From NCBI GenBank assembly GCA_964369225.1, contig CAYJER010000003.1:53449-117448 (forward strand): a stretch of 64,000 nucleotides of DNA. The letters are read 5' to 3'. Position 1 is the first letter of the stretch; each line of letters begins with the position of its first letter. A program made the position numbers and the translations under genes. Below, piece by piece: positions 23,171 through 32,356 of the stretch. Below the pieces are notes generated by a model. The model was not told the DNA's origin, ran no database searches, and saw only the letters and a program-made list of their open reading frames with translations. The DNA is from SIG603 sp964369225 (GTDB lineage: Bacteria; Bacillota; Clostridia; Oscillospirales; Acutalibacteraceae).

Positions 23171-23752
23171 TTAATTTTTTGATACATCTATGATAATTTC
23201 CTTAAGTTCCTCTACTCCATCACCCTTTGTGGCAGAAAAAGGAAGAAATTCTATCTCGTGTTCATCAAGAATACTGTGAAAATAATTCATTTGTTTTTCA
23301 AATTCTGACTTATTAAGTTTGTCTCTTTTTGTACAAACAACCATAAATGGAATGTCTCTCTCTATTAAAAAGTTAATCATGTTATAGTCATCTGCTGTAG
23401 GCTTGTGCCTTATGTCTAAAATTTGAATTACAAGCTTTATGTTTCTGCCACTGTTAAAGTATCCCTCTATAAGCTTCGACCAACGCAATTTTTCAGAGGC
23501 TGAAACCTTTGCATAACCGTAACCCGGCAAGTCAATAAGTCTACAGTCAGGCAATTTATAAGAGTTTACAGTAGCGGTTTTACCTGGTGTTGAGCTAACT
23601 CTAGCCAGAGCTTTTCTGTTTAATATTTTATTTATTAGTGATGATTTTCCTACATTTGACTTACCTGCAAACACTATTTCAGGTAGGTCTGAAGTTGGCA
23701 ACTGGTCTTTTCTGCCAGCAGCAAACTCAAATTCTGCTAAATTAAAATTCAT
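23171..23752 (-). CDS. engB: Ribosome biogenesis GTPase YsxC/EngB
   Basis: Essential GTPase for large-subunit ribosome assembly. 193 residues with G1 GKSNVGKSSLIN, switch region RVSSTPGKTATVNSY, G3 DLPGYGYA and G4 TKRDK, then FSATKGDG (G5). It ends the tig-clpP-clpX-lon-engB block that is conserved in Bacillota. The ATG has no good ribosome site directly before it (AATCAATAAAATG); the nearest purine-rich stretch, GAAAGACAGG, ends about 16 bases upstream. A palindromic MITE-like unit fills the space after lon, so upstream sequence may have been altered by that insertion. Confidence 0.96.
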   Translation of the reverse strand: MNFNLAEFEFAAGRKDQLPTSDLPEIVFAGKSNVGKSSLINKILNRKALARVSSTPGKTATVNSYKLPDCRLIDLPGYGYAKVSASEKLRWSKLIEGYFNSGRNIKLVIQILDIRHKPTADDYNMINFLIERDIPFMVVCTKRDKLNKSEFEKQMNYFHSILDEHEIEFLPFSATKGDGVEELKEIIIDVSKN

Positions 23753-23789
23753 TTTATTGATTTATTAACCTGTCTTTCTTTTTTGTTAA

Positions 23790-24020
23790 TCTTGTTAAAA
23801 CTTTACAACTGATTGTAGGGGCGACCTGTGGTCGTCATAAAATTAGCAATTAGTGCTAAACCCCTCGGACAACCACAGGTCGCCCCTACATGAGTTTGTG
23901 CGTTTTAACGAATTTATTTTTATACAAACAAAATTTTATTTAAAAAGCTTTTAATCATAAAATCCGCAAGGATTTTTACATCAACTTTTCACTGTTCATT
24001 TTTCACTCTTCACTAAGTTC
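23790..24020. mobile_element. Palindromic MITE-like unit, 'GACCTGTGGTC' arm type
   Basis: Near-perfect palindrome at 23815-23889, almost identical in its arms to the copy at 862-935. It begins AAACTTTACAACTGATTGTA and is followed by TTTGTGCGTTTTAACGAATT, an AAATCCGCAAGGATTT hairpin (23960-23976) and the TTCACTGTTCATTTTTCAC tract. Orientation relative to the flanking minus-strand genes is the same as at 841. It lies between lon and engB. Confidence 0.68.
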
Positions 24021-24044
24021 TAAGGCTTGAGGTCCAACCCAATT

Positions 24045-26408
24045 TTATTTTGTGGCTACACGATTAAGTTTTTCTCGCATTTCATCTACAGGGACTGTTA
24101 AGGCAAGTTCAAATGCTTTTGTAACTTTTTTAATTGGAACAAATGTGATGTTCTCTTTAACCACGTCGTCAACTTCTGAAATATCTGCTATATTGTCATA
24201 CGGCATTATAACAGTATCAATTCCGTTTTTGTAAGCTGCCATAGATTTCTCTTTAAGTCCGCCGATCGCCAAAACTCTTCCTTGAAGAGTAACCTCGCCT
24301 GTTATAGCAATGTTATGCTTAATAGGATTGTTTGTAAGCGCCGATGCTATTGCAACCGACATTGCAACACCAGCAGAAGGGCCATCCTTTGGAATTGCAC
24401 CCTCTGGAGCATGTATGTGAATATCATACTTTTGATAAAAATCTGAATTAATTCCAAGCAAATTAGCGTTTCCTCTAATACAAGTAATCGCTGTGGTTGC
24501 AGATTCTTTCATAACCTCGCCCAAAGAACCAGTCAATTGAATTTTACCTGTTCCCTCAATTGCTGCTACCTCAATTGGAAGAAGTTCACCGCCAACACTA
24601 GTCCATGCTAGTCCGTTAATCAGTCCCACTTCGTCTGTATTAACAGCATTATCACGCTTAAATTTTGGAACTCCAATGAACTCTTCTAAGGTATCTTTTT
24701 TGACTGTAACTGTATTAAACTCATCGTTTGAAACTATTAGTCGTGCAGTTTTACGGCAAATATCGGCTATTCTTCTCTCTAGCGATCTCACACCTGCCTC
24801 TTTTGTATAAGAGTCAATTAAACACTCAATGCTAGCCTTTGGAAGCTTCAACTGCTTAGAGTTAAGCCCATGTTTTTTAAGTTGCTTAGGTAAAAGATAT
24901 TTAGACGCAATTTGCAATTTTTCTTGGGCTGTGTAGCTTGATAAATTAATAACATCCATTCTATCATAAAGAGGTGACGGAATGTAAGACGGGTCATTTG
25001 CAGTTGTAATAAACAACACAGAACTCAAATCAAAATCAAGGTCTACATAATGATCTCTAAAGCATTTGTTTTGCTCTGAATCTAAAACCTCTAGCAATGA
25101 AGACGACGGATCGCCTTTAAAACTTTGTCCCATTTTGTCTATTTCGTCAAGCAAAATGACAGGATTTTTAGTTCCAGCTTGCTTAATAGCAGAAATAATT
25201 CTACCAGCCATTGCTCCTACATAGGTTTTTCTGTGTCCCATAATGTCGGCTATGTCTTGAACGCCACCTAACGAAACCCTTGCGTATTTTCTGCCCATTG
25301 CAGAGGCTACAGATTTAGCTATTGAAGTTTTACCAACTCCTGGAGGTCCTACTAGACAAACAATTTGTGAATCCATATTTTCTCCACAAAGTTTTTTTAC
25401 CGCTAGTAATTCTAAAAATCTATCTTTAACTTTTTTCATTCCAAAGTGATCACGTTCAAGTATTCTCTCTGCCTTTGCTAGATCAATTTTTTGCTTACTT
25501 ATTGTTGTCCAAGGCAAGCCTAGGCAGTAATCAAGGTACGCACGTATAACACCTGACTCTTGTGCAGAACTCGGCATCTTTTGCAGTCTATCGGTTTCGG
25601 CTAACAACTTCTTTTTGTTGTTATCTTCTAGTATTAATTTTTTTATTTTACGCTTATATTCTTCAACTTCATTCTCAAGTGTCTCTTCTCCAAGCTCACT
25701 TGAAATAATCTTCATTTGCTCTCTTAAAATATATTCACGCTGACTTTCATCAATTTTTGTTTGCGCCTTGCGTGAAATTTCAGTTTCGATCTCTGTTATA
25801 TTTATCTCTTCTTTTAACAGGTCGCACAGATCAGTCAATCTCTTAACTGGGTCTAGTTCTTGCATAATGGCTTGTTTTTGCTCAAAATCCACATTAATAG
25901 TTGAGCAAATAAAGTCGGCTAAGTCTCCGCAGTCTTTTTCCTTGACTACCCTTATCAATATGTCTGATGGCACATTTCTAAACCAGCGCAAGTACTCTTC
26001 AAAATCGTCTTTTGCTACTCTTATTAGGGCTCTTGTCTTGTTAGTTGCCTCGACAACAACCTTGTGGGAAATTTCAGCCTCGGCTATTAAATATGGAGTA
26101 TCTTGAGTAAGATCTATTAATCTTGCTCGCTCTAACCCCTCTATATGGATTTTAATGGTCTCATCTTTAACATTAATTACATGTTTTATCTTGGCAATAA
26201 CACCAATTTTATATAAATCATCTTTTGTAGGCTCACTGTCTTCAAGATCCATTTGAGTTACTACAAATATGTCTCTGTCTTGCTCTAGTGCTGCCTTTAC
26301 AGCCATCACAGATTTTTTTCTTGCTATCTCTAATTGTAGCGACATCCCCGGGAAAATAACTATTCCTCTTGCTGCTAAAACAGGCAATATTCTCATATCT
26401 TCTGACAT
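24045..26408 (-). CDS. lon: ATP-dependent protease La (Lon)
   Basis: Cytoplasmic AAA+ serine-lysine protease that degrades damaged and regulatory proteins. 787 residues: N-terminal LON substrate domain (LPVLAARGIVIFPGMSLQLEI), coiled region, Walker A GPPGVGKTS, Walker B VILLDEIDKM, sensor FITTANDPSYIP, and the C-terminal protease domain with catalytic serine in PKDGPSAGVAM and lysine in IGGLKEKSMAAYKNG. The ATG has AAGG 4 bases upstream. It lies downstream of clpX, across a gap with a GTCAC hairpin element, in the conserved clp block. Confidence 0.98.
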   Translation of the reverse strand: MSEDMRILPVLAARGIVIFPGMSLQLEIARKKSVMAVKAALEQDRDIFVVTQMDLEDSEPTKDDLYKIGVIAKIKHVINVKDETIKIHIEGLERARLIDLTQDTPYLIAEAEISHKVVVEATNKTRALIRVAKDDFEEYLRWFRNVPSDILIRVVKEKDCGDLADFICSTINVDFEQKQAIMQELDPVKRLTDLCDLLKEEINITEIETEISRKAQTKIDESQREYILREQMKIISSELGEETLENEVEEYKRKIKKLILEDNNKKKLLAETDRLQKMPSSAQESGVIRAYLDYCLGLPWTTISKQKIDLAKAERILERDHFGMKKVKDRFLELLAVKKLCGENMDSQIVCLVGPPGVGKTSIAKSVASAMGRKYARVSLGGVQDIADIMGHRKTYVGAMAGRIISAIKQAGTKNPVILLDEIDKMGQSFKGDPSSSLLEVLDSEQNKCFRDHYVDLDFDLSSVLFITTANDPSYIPSPLYDRMDVINLSSYTAQEKLQIASKYLLPKQLKKHGLNSKQLKLPKASIECLIDSYTKEAGVRSLERRIADICRKTARLIVSNDEFNTVTVKKDTLEEFIGVPKFKRDNAVNTDEVGLINGLAWTSVGGELLPIEVAAIEGTGKIQLTGSLGEVMKESATTAITCIRGNANLLGINSDFYQKYDIHIHAPEGAIPKDGPSAGVAMSVAIASALTNNPIKHNIAITGEVTLQGRVLAIGGLKEKSMAAYKNGIDTVIMPYDNIADISEVDDVVKENITFVPIKKVTKAFELALTVPVDEMREKLNRVATK

Positions 26409-26420
26409 TTTTCCTTACCC

Positions 26421-26473
26421 TGTCATGTTTACCGACAAATTACTTAAAATTTGCGGTTCGTGACCTTCCTTTC
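26421..26473 (-). repeat. Variant GTCAC hairpin element between clpX and lon
   Basis: In gene sense it begins GAAAGGAAGGTCACGAACCG and ends TCGGTAAACATGAC, with an inner AAATT/AATTT stem. The outer helix GTCA/TGAC and the leading GAAAGGA agree with the other copies, but the inner part differs. Unlike the remA and antiporter copies, lon has its own ribosome site after the element. Confidence 0.5.
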
Positions 26474-26568
26474 TAAAATTCTATTAAAAGGTCTATTAAG
26501 GTAGAAGCCAGAAAATAGCACAAACCATAAGTTCTTCTTCTTCTGACTTCTCAACTCTTGACTAAAAG

Positions 26569-27882
26569 TCAAGACACCTTATTCTTTTTTGGGGTTCGTG
26601 GCGACTTTGTAGCAACCTCTATCTTAGAAGGAAGTTTTTCTACATTTTTAACCACATCGATTTTTTCTCTGTCTTCAACAGAGTCTTCATTTATTATAAC
26701 TTTTTCTATTGTGTGGTCTTGTGGCACTTCAAACATAAGCTCTGTCAAGATTTCTTCCATTATAGAACGCAAACCTCTAGCTCCTGTTTTTCTTAAAAGT
26801 GTTTTCTTTGCAATTTCTCTTAAAGCTTCATCTGTAAATTCTAGCTCTACGGTGTCAAGATCAAAAAGTTTTTTATATTGACTTACCAAGCAGTTTTTAG
26901 GCTTAGTAAGTATGCTTACAAGTGCATCCTCGTCAAGCTCATCCAGTGTAGTGATAACTGGAATACGACCTACTAATTCAGGAATTATTCCGAATTTCAC
27001 AAGGTCATGAGGTGTTGCATCATGAAGTAAGTTTTTATTCTTTGCCTCTATTTTGTCGTTAACTGTTCCTGTAAAGCCCAGTGTCATTGAAGCCGTACGT
27101 TTCTCTATTAGTTTTTCAAGCCCATCAAACGCACCACCGCAAACAAACAATATATTTGATGTGTTAATAAGTGCATTTTCTTGTTGAGGGTGTTTTCTTC
27201 CGCCCTTCATAGGCACAGAAGCATCAGTTCCCTCTAAAATCTTAAGCAATGCTTGTTGAACGCCTTCACCGCTTACATCTCTTGTAATAGAAGTGTTCTC
27301 TGATTTTCTTGAAATTTTATCAATTTCATCCACATAGATTATGCCACGTTCCGCCTTTTCTATGTCATAATCGGCAGCTTGTATAAGCCTTAACAAGATA
27401 TTCTCTACATCGTCGCCGACGTATCCAGCCTCTGTAAGAGTTGTAGCATCTGCAATTGCAAACGGTACATCAAGCACTTTAGCCAAAGTTTGTGCAAGAT
27501 AAGTCTTACCAACACCTGTAGGTCCTAGTAATAATACATTACTTTTTCCTAATTCGACATCAGTAGCACCAAATGCTATTCTTTTGTAGTGGTTATATAC
27601 AGCCACTGCAAGAGTTTTTTTAGCTTTGTCTTGCCCTATTACATATTCATCAAGTTTTTCTTTAATTTGATGTGGCTTAAGCAATGTCTTAAACATGTTA
27701 GGATCATCAAAGTCAGTACCAACATCAAGCGCATACTGATCTTCACCATCGGTTAAAATATCTTGACAAAGTCTTATGCAGGCATCACATATATATGCAG
27801 ATTGCCCTGCTATCATTCTATTTGCAACAGATTGAGGTTTGCCACAAAACGAACAAAAAGCATCATCGTAATCTTTTGCCAT
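26569..27882 (-). CDS. clpX: ATP-dependent Clp protease ATPase subunit ClpX
   Basis: AAA+ unfoldase that feeds proteins to ClpP. About 437 residues: N-terminal zinc-binding domain (CSFCGK..CDACIRLC), Walker A LGPTGVGKT, pore loop GYVGDDVEN, Walker B IIYVDEIDK, and the ClpX-specific RKH loop GGRKHPQQ; the ClpP-binding LGF loop is visible as MTLGFTG. ATG at 27882 (MAKDYDD) follows AAAGGTG; a GTG nine bases earlier is less likely. Two tandem hairpin elements separate it from clpP. Confidence 0.98.
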   Translation of the reverse strand: MAKDYDDAFCSFCGKPQSVANRMIAGQSAYICDACIRLCQDILTDGEDQYALDVGTDFDDPNMFKTLLKPHQIKEKLDEYVIGQDKAKKTLAVAVYNHYKRIAFGATDVELGKSNVLLLGPTGVGKTYLAQTLAKVLDVPFAIADATTLTEAGYVGDDVENILLRLIQAADYDIEKAERGIIYVDEIDKISRKSENTSITRDVSGEGVQQALLKILEGTDASVPMKGGRKHPQQENALINTSNILFVCGGAFDGLEKLIEKRTASMTLGFTGTVNDKIEAKNKNLLHDATPHDLVKFGIIPELVGRIPVITTLDELDEDALVSILTKPKNCLVSQYKKLFDLDTVELEFTDEALREIAKKTLLRKTGARGLRSIMEEILTELMFEVPQDHTIEKVIINEDSVEDREKIDVVKNVEKLPSKIEVATKSPRTPKKNKVS

Positions 27883-27900
27883 CTTAATCACCTTTCATAT

Positions 27901-27963
27901 GACTACGTCACCTCTGCCGCCCCTACTGCATATAAGCCTTAGAGGCAGTTCCCCGTGACCGTC
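27901..27963 (-). repeat. GTCAC hairpin element, copy 1 of a tandem pair
   Basis: In gene sense GACGGTCACGGGGAACTGCC begins it and GGGGCGGCAGAGGTGACGTA precedes GTC at its end. It can form GTCAC/GTGAC as the outer helix and ACTGC/GCAGT as the inner helix. clpX follows with its own AAAGGTG site. Confidence 0.65.
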
Positions 27964-27987
27964 ATTATCAATTTCTTTAGTAATTTA

Positions 27988-28047
27988 CTGCGTCATTTTT
28001 GCCGCCCCTACTGCAACTTGCCCTAGAAGCAGTTCCCCGTGACCGTC
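27988..28047 (-). repeat. GTCAC hairpin element, copy 2 of a tandem pair
   Basis: Shares its first 19 bases with copy 1 (GACGGTCACGGGGAACTGC), has the same GCAGTAGGGGCGGCA block, and ends AAAAATGACG like the antiporter copy. The spacer between copies is about 24 bases. It follows the clpP stop codon by about 28 bases. Confidence 0.65.
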
Positions 28048-28074
28048 AACATTAATCATTAAAAATTTTGGTTT

Positions 28075-28656
28075 TTATCTTTTCTCAATAACCTTATCAA
28101 TAAGACCATAATTCATAGCCTCAGTTGCTGTCATAAAGTTATCTCTTTCAGTGTCGTTAGCAATAGTTTCGACACTTTGCCCTGTGTTCTTTGCTAAAAT
28201 CTCGTTTAAGCTTTTTTTCATAGCTATGATTCTTTGAGCCTGAATTTCGATATCTGTCGCTTGACCCTTTGCTCCACCGCTAGGTTGGTGAATCATAACT
28301 TCACTGTTTGGTAATGCAAAACGCTTGCCTTTGGCTCCTGATGAAAGCAAAAACGCACCCATGCTAGCCGCCATACCGATACAAATTGTAGATACATCGC
28401 ATTTGATATACTGCATTGTGTCGTAAATAGCCATGCCAGATGTGATTGAACCGCCTGGGCTATTGATGTACAAACAAATATCTTTTTCTGGGTCTTGCCC
28501 CTCAAGATAAAGTAATTGTGCTACAATTAGACCTGCTGAAACATCGTTTACTTCTTCGTTAAGCATTATAATTCTGTCATTTAATAGTCTTGAGAAGATG
28601 TCGTATGATCTTTCTCCTCTGCTTGTTTGCTCAACAACGTATGGTACTAAACTCAT
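28075..28656 (-). CDS. clpP: ATP-dependent Clp protease proteolytic subunit
   Basis: Serine peptidase that forms the tetradecameric barrel of the ClpXP protease. 193 residues with catalytic Ser98 (GMAASMGA), His123 (MIHQPSGG) and Asp172 (ERDNFM). The N-terminus SLVPYVVEQTSRGERSYDIFSRLLNDRIIML is typical. AAAGGAG lies 9 bases before the ATG. It sits between tig and clpX in the conserved order and is probably transcribed from the tig promoter. Confidence 0.98.
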   Translation of the reverse strand: MSLVPYVVEQTSRGERSYDIFSRLLNDRIIMLNEEVNDVSAGLIVAQLLYLEGQDPEKDICLYINSPGGSITSGMAIYDTMQYIKCDVSTICIGMAASMGAFLLSSGAKGKRFALPNSEVMIHQPSGGAKGQATDIEIQAQRIIAMKKSLNEILAKNTGQSVETIANDTERDNFMTATEAMNYGLIDKVIEKR

Positions 28657-28738
28657 TTAATAAGCTCCTTTCAAGCTGTAAAACACAGGCAACTATATTG
28701 CAAGTTGCACTGTGTTATTAATTATAGCTCTAAATTTA

Positions 28739-30019
28739 TTATTTTATAACAGCTGATTCCTTAATTAATGCAATCGCTTTAGTATTTGCTATATCTTCCT
28801 TTAATTCTACAGGATTAATGAACTTCTTGATGTTCTCAACTGGAATTTTGTGCATGTCTGCAAGTGTTACATACTCTGCCTCTAACTCCTCGTCAGTTAC
28901 TTCAACTTTCTCTAGTTCAGCTACTTTCTCTAGTGCTAGTCTTACTCTAACGCCTCTTGCAGCCGCATCTCTTTGTTGATCACGTAGAACTTCTACTGTC
29001 ATGCCTGTGTATTGTAGGTATGTGTTGAAGTCTAAACCTTGTGATTTTAGTCTTTGCTCGAAGTTTCTTAGTAGCTCATCAATTTCATGCTCTACCATCT
29101 CGTTTGGAACTTCTGCAACTAATTTTTCTACAAGTGCATCTTGAATTAGTCTGTCAACACTCATCTCATATTCTCTTTTATTTTTAACTTCTAACTTAGC
29201 TTTGATATCTGCTTTGTACTCTTCTAGTGAATCAAACTCGCTTACGTCTTTTGCAAACTCGTCGTCAATCTCTGGAAGCTCTTTAGCTTTGATTTCTTTT
29301 AGCTTAATTTTGAATACTGCTTCTTTGCCTTTTAGTTGCTCTGCGTGGTAATCCTCTGGGAAGTTTAGAACTACATCAAAGTCTTCTCCGATGTTATGTC
29401 CAACCATTTGCTCCTCAAATCCTGGGATAAAGTGCTTTGAACCTAATAGTAGCTCGAAGTCCTCTGATTTTCCGCCGTCGAATGCTTCGCCGTCCATGTA
29501 ACCATCAAAGTCAAAAATAACTGTGTCGCCCATCTCGGCTGCTCTGTCATCTATATTTATTGTTCTTGCATTTCTGTCTTGAACTTTTGCAATCTCTTCT
29601 GCAATAGACTCGTCTGTAACTTCTGCTTGTTTTGCCTCAACCTCTATGCCCTTATAGCCCTCAATTGAAACTTCTGGTCTTGTGATAACTTCAAGAGTAA
29701 ATAGGAAGTTTTTACCTTTGCCTATTTCTTTTATGTCCATTTGACCTATAGCTACAACTTTTAGCTCAGAAGCAGCAACAGCTTGCATAACATTTGATCT
29801 GTATAGAGAATCAATAGCTTTATCATAAAAAACGCCTTCTCCGTATACTTTCTCGACAAACGCTCTTGGAGCCTTACCTTTTCTAAAGCCTTGAACTGTC
29901 ATGTTCTTAACTTCTTTTTTATATACTGCATCAACAGCATTCTCGAACTCCTCTGTTGGAACTTCGATTGTTAGTAAATATTTGTTTACCTCTAAATTTT
30001 CTTTTGATATTAAATTCAT
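28739..30019 (-). CDS. tig: Trigger factor
   Basis: Ribosome-associated folding chaperone with peptidyl-prolyl isomerase activity. 426 residues: N-terminal ribosome-binding domain with the signature GFRKGKAP, a central FKBP-type domain (AEMGDTVIFDFDGYMDGEAFDGGKSEDFELLLGSKHFIPGFEEQMVGHNIGE) and the helical C-terminal chaperone arms. It is the first gene of the tig-clpP-clpX-lon-engB block, with a strong promoter 43-71 bases upstream. Confidence 0.97.
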   Translation of the reverse strand: MNLISKENLEVNKYLLTIEVPTEEFENAVDAVYKKEVKNMTVQGFRKGKAPRAFVEKVYGEGVFYDKAIDSLYRSNVMQAVAASELKVVAIGQMDIKEIGKGKNFLFTLEVITRPEVSIEGYKGIEVEAKQAEVTDESIAEEIAKVQDRNARTINIDDRAAEMGDTVIFDFDGYMDGEAFDGGKSEDFELLLGSKHFIPGFEEQMVGHNIGEDFDVVLNFPEDYHAEQLKGKEAVFKIKLKEIKAKELPEIDDEFAKDVSEFDSLEEYKADIKAKLEVKNKREYEMSVDRLIQDALVEKLVAEVPNEMVEHEIDELLRNFEQRLKSQGLDFNTYLQYTGMTVEVLRDQQRDAAARGVRVRLALEKVAELEKVEVTDEELEAEYVTLADMHKIPVENIKKFINPVELKEDIANTKAIALIKESAVIK

Positions 30020-30061
30020 TCTTTCATATTCCTTTCAATACGGAAATTTTGTAATCGACTA

Positions 30062-30090
30062 ATTGTACCATACAATTCCTTTATAGTCAA
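30062..30090 (-). promoter_or_regulatory. Sigma-A type promoter for tig-clp block
   Basis: TTGACT (30085-30090) and TACAAT (30062-30067) on the minus strand are spaced by 17 bases. The -35 box starts 14 bases past the stop codon of the metallophosphoesterase gene. I see no CtsR- or CIRCE-like operator next to it. Confidence 0.75.
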
Positions 30091-30103
30091 ATTTTTTCTA
30101 TTA

Positions 30104-30805
30104 CTAAACTGTAAATTTTCTTACAAGTAGTGGTATAAAATCTAGGTGGTCACAGGCAACAAGTTTCATATTTATTCCCTCAAAGTCGCCTAACACCAAT
30201 TTTTTGGAGGCATGCTTGCCGTGTATGTGTCCAAAATAACATTCTTTAATATTATTTTCTTTTAATACATCTATAATTCCATGGCTTACAAAGTTATCAT
30301 AGACGGGCGGATAATGCAGAAAAACTATAGGTTCTTTATCGAGACTCTTAGCCTCTTCTATGGAAGATTTAAGCCTACCTATTTCTCTGTTCATTATTTT
30401 AATGTCTTCCTCTGTTTCAGAGTTGTACATCCACGACCTTGTTCCACACACTGCCACATCCCCAACAATTTTTGCGTTGTTGTGGATAATCTCAATATCG
30501 TAAAAACCTTTTAAACTTAAATAGTCATCCATTTTCTTTTTTGTTGCCCACCAATAATCATGATTGCCTTTAAGTATCAGTTTTTTGCCGGGCAAAGAGT
30601 GGATAAATTCAAAGTCTTTTTCGGTTTCTTCTAATTTCATAGCCCAACTTATGTCACCAGCTATTACAACTGTGTCTTTTTCTGTTACGAGTTTTCTCCA
30701 GTTTGTCTCAATTCTTTGAACATAATTTTCCCAACCAGAAAAAACATCCATAGGTTTTTTAGCAGAAAGTGATAAATGTAAGTCTGCTATTGCAAAAAGC
30801 GACAT
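30104..30805 (-). CDS. Calcineurin-like metallophosphoesterase
   Basis: 233-residue phosphoesterase with the five metal-binding motifs in order: DLHLS (Asp-x-His), GDISWA, GNHDYWW, HYPPV and GHIHG near the C-terminus. The family (YkuE/phosphohydrolase type) acts on phosphomono- or diesters; substrate unknown. The ATG coincides with the thrC stop region (1-bp overlap), so the two are co-translated. AGGAG lies 7 bases upstream. Confidence 0.88.
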   Translation of the reverse strand: MSLFAIADLHLSLSAKKPMDVFSGWENYVQRIETNWRKLVTEKDTVVIAGDISWAMKLEETEKDFEFIHSLPGKKLILKGNHDYWWATKKKMDDYLSLKGFYDIEIIHNNAKIVGDVAVCGTRSWMYNSETEEDIKIMNREIGRLKSSIEEAKSLDKEPIVFLHYPPVYDNFVSHGIIDVLKENNIKECYFGHIHGKHASKKLVLGDFEGINMKLVACDHLDFIPLLVRKFTV

Positions 30806-32292
30806 TATCTTACTCCTAAAGTATCTATTACAAAGTCACTGATTGTGTCTTTATCTGCCTTGTTTTCAAACCTAATTTCTTTAGACTTAAGGTCTCTAAT
30901 TTGTGTTGGGACAGGCATCTTGCTAACATTTTCTAATATATCAAGGTTAGCAAATTCATCTTCGCTTTGTTCATCGCTTACAGCCTTTAAAACGTCTGCT
31001 GCAAATTTATATGGGCTAGCTGTTGAAACTATAACAGTTTCAGCCTTATCGCCTGTTTCTTTTACATAGTCGTCATAAACTTTAACTGCAACAGCTGTAT
31101 GAGTGTCGCAAAGGTATTTTTTCTCATCAAATAAATTCTTGATTGTCTCTAGTGTCATCTCGTCATCACAAGATGAAGCATAGAACAATTCTTTTACCTT
31201 GTTTGCTGTGTCGGCATCTACTGTGTAATTGCCGTCGCTTGACAATGCTGTCATCCACTCTGTAAGCTTTTCAGAGTTGTCACCACAAAGGTGATAAAGT
31301 AATCTTTCTAAATTGCTTGAAACTAAGATATCCATAGATGGAGAATTAGTTGTATAGAATGATCTATCTTTATTATAAACACCTGAATTAATGAACTCTG
31401 TAAGTACATTGTTAGCATTTGACGCACAGATTAATTTGTTTACAGGTAGACCCATTTGCTTAGCATAGAAACCAGCTAAAATGTTACCAAAGTTACCTGT
31501 TGGAACTACAAAATTAACTTTTTCGTCTAGGCTTTTAATTCTTCCAGCGTTATATAAATCAATATACGCAGAGAAATAATAGATTATTTGTGGAAGTAAT
31601 CGACCCCAGTTAATTGAGTTAGCACTAGAAAATACCATATTGTTTTTCTCTAAAAGAGCTTCAATCTCTAGGTTTGTAAATATTTTCTTAACCTCTGTTT
31701 GGCAATCATCAAAGTTACCTTTAACTGCACAAACTGAAACGTTAGAGCCTTCTTGTGTTTTCATTTGTCTAAGCTGCATAGGGCTTACTCCGTTTTCAGG
31801 GTAGAAAACTATTACTCTTGTTCCCTTAACGTCTTTAAATCCTTCTAGTGCTGCTTTTCCTGTGTCGCCAGAAGTAGCCACTAGTATTATAGCCTCTTTA
31901 CCGTCTCCACTTTTGTTAAGCGAATAGCTTAATAGATGTGGCAATATTTGAAGTGCCATGTCTTTAAATGCACATGTAGGACCATGCCATAACTCTAGCA
32001 CACTGAAACTATCCTCTAAAACATTAAGTTTTGCAGGACAATCCCCATCAAATTTGCTGTAGTCATATGCTGAATTTGCACAATCTTCTATCTCTTCATC
32101 TGTGAAATCATTTAAGTATAACTTTAAAATGTGTTTAGCCCTTTGGTAATAATCCATACCAACTAGTGCAGATAAGTCCACACCTGGGAAGTTATCTGGA
32201 ACAAATAAGCCACCTTCTTTAGATATACCTTGTGCTATAGCCTGTGAGGCAGTAAAATTAATATTAGAATTTCTTGTACTTTTGTAATTCAA
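30805..32292 (-). CDS. thrC: Threonine synthase
   Basis: PLP enzyme converting O-phosphohomoserine to threonine. About 495 residues, of the longer (E. coli-like) class: NYKSTRNSNINFTASQAIAQGISKEGGLFVPDNFP at the N-terminus, the PLP lysine in HGPTCAFKDMALQ, and LVATSGDTGKAALEGF. The start is taken as TTG at 32292, which follows GAAAGGGTG with normal spacing and gives the usual MNYKSTR N-terminus; GTG at 32301 lies too close to that site. A consensus promoter lies just upstream. Confidence 0.95.
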   Translation of the reverse strand: MNYKSTRNSNINFTASQAIAQGISKEGGLFVPDNFPGVDLSALVGMDYYQRAKHILKLYLNDFTDEEIEDCANSAYDYSKFDGDCPAKLNVLEDSFSVLELWHGPTCAFKDMALQILPHLLSYSLNKSGDGKEAIILVATSGDTGKAALEGFKDVKGTRVIVFYPENGVSPMQLRQMKTQEGSNVSVCAVKGNFDDCQTEVKKIFTNLEIEALLEKNNMVFSSANSINWGRLLPQIIYYFSAYIDLYNAGRIKSLDEKVNFVVPTGNFGNILAGFYAKQMGLPVNKLICASNANNVLTEFINSGVYNKDRSFYTTNSPSMDILVSSNLERLLYHLCGDNSEKLTEWMTALSSDGNYTVDADTANKVKELFYASSCDDEMTLETIKNLFDEKKYLCDTHTAVAVKVYDDYVKETGDKAETVIVSTASPYKFAADVLKAVSDEQSEDEFANLDILENVSKMPVPTQIRDLKSKEIRFENKADKDTISDFVIDTLGVR

Positions 32293-32322
32293 AAATGTCA
32301 CCCTTTCGTGTTAATACACCTT

Positions 32323-32351
32323 ATTATATATCATTTATTTAAAACTGTCAA
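32323..32351 (-). promoter_or_regulatory. Consensus sigma-A promoter for thrC
   Basis: TTGACA (32346-32351), 17-base spacer, TATAAT (32323-32328) on the minus strand: both boxes match consensus. It begins six bases past the stop codon of the preceding EAL-domain gene. Confidence 0.85.
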
Positions 32352-32356
32352 ATATT

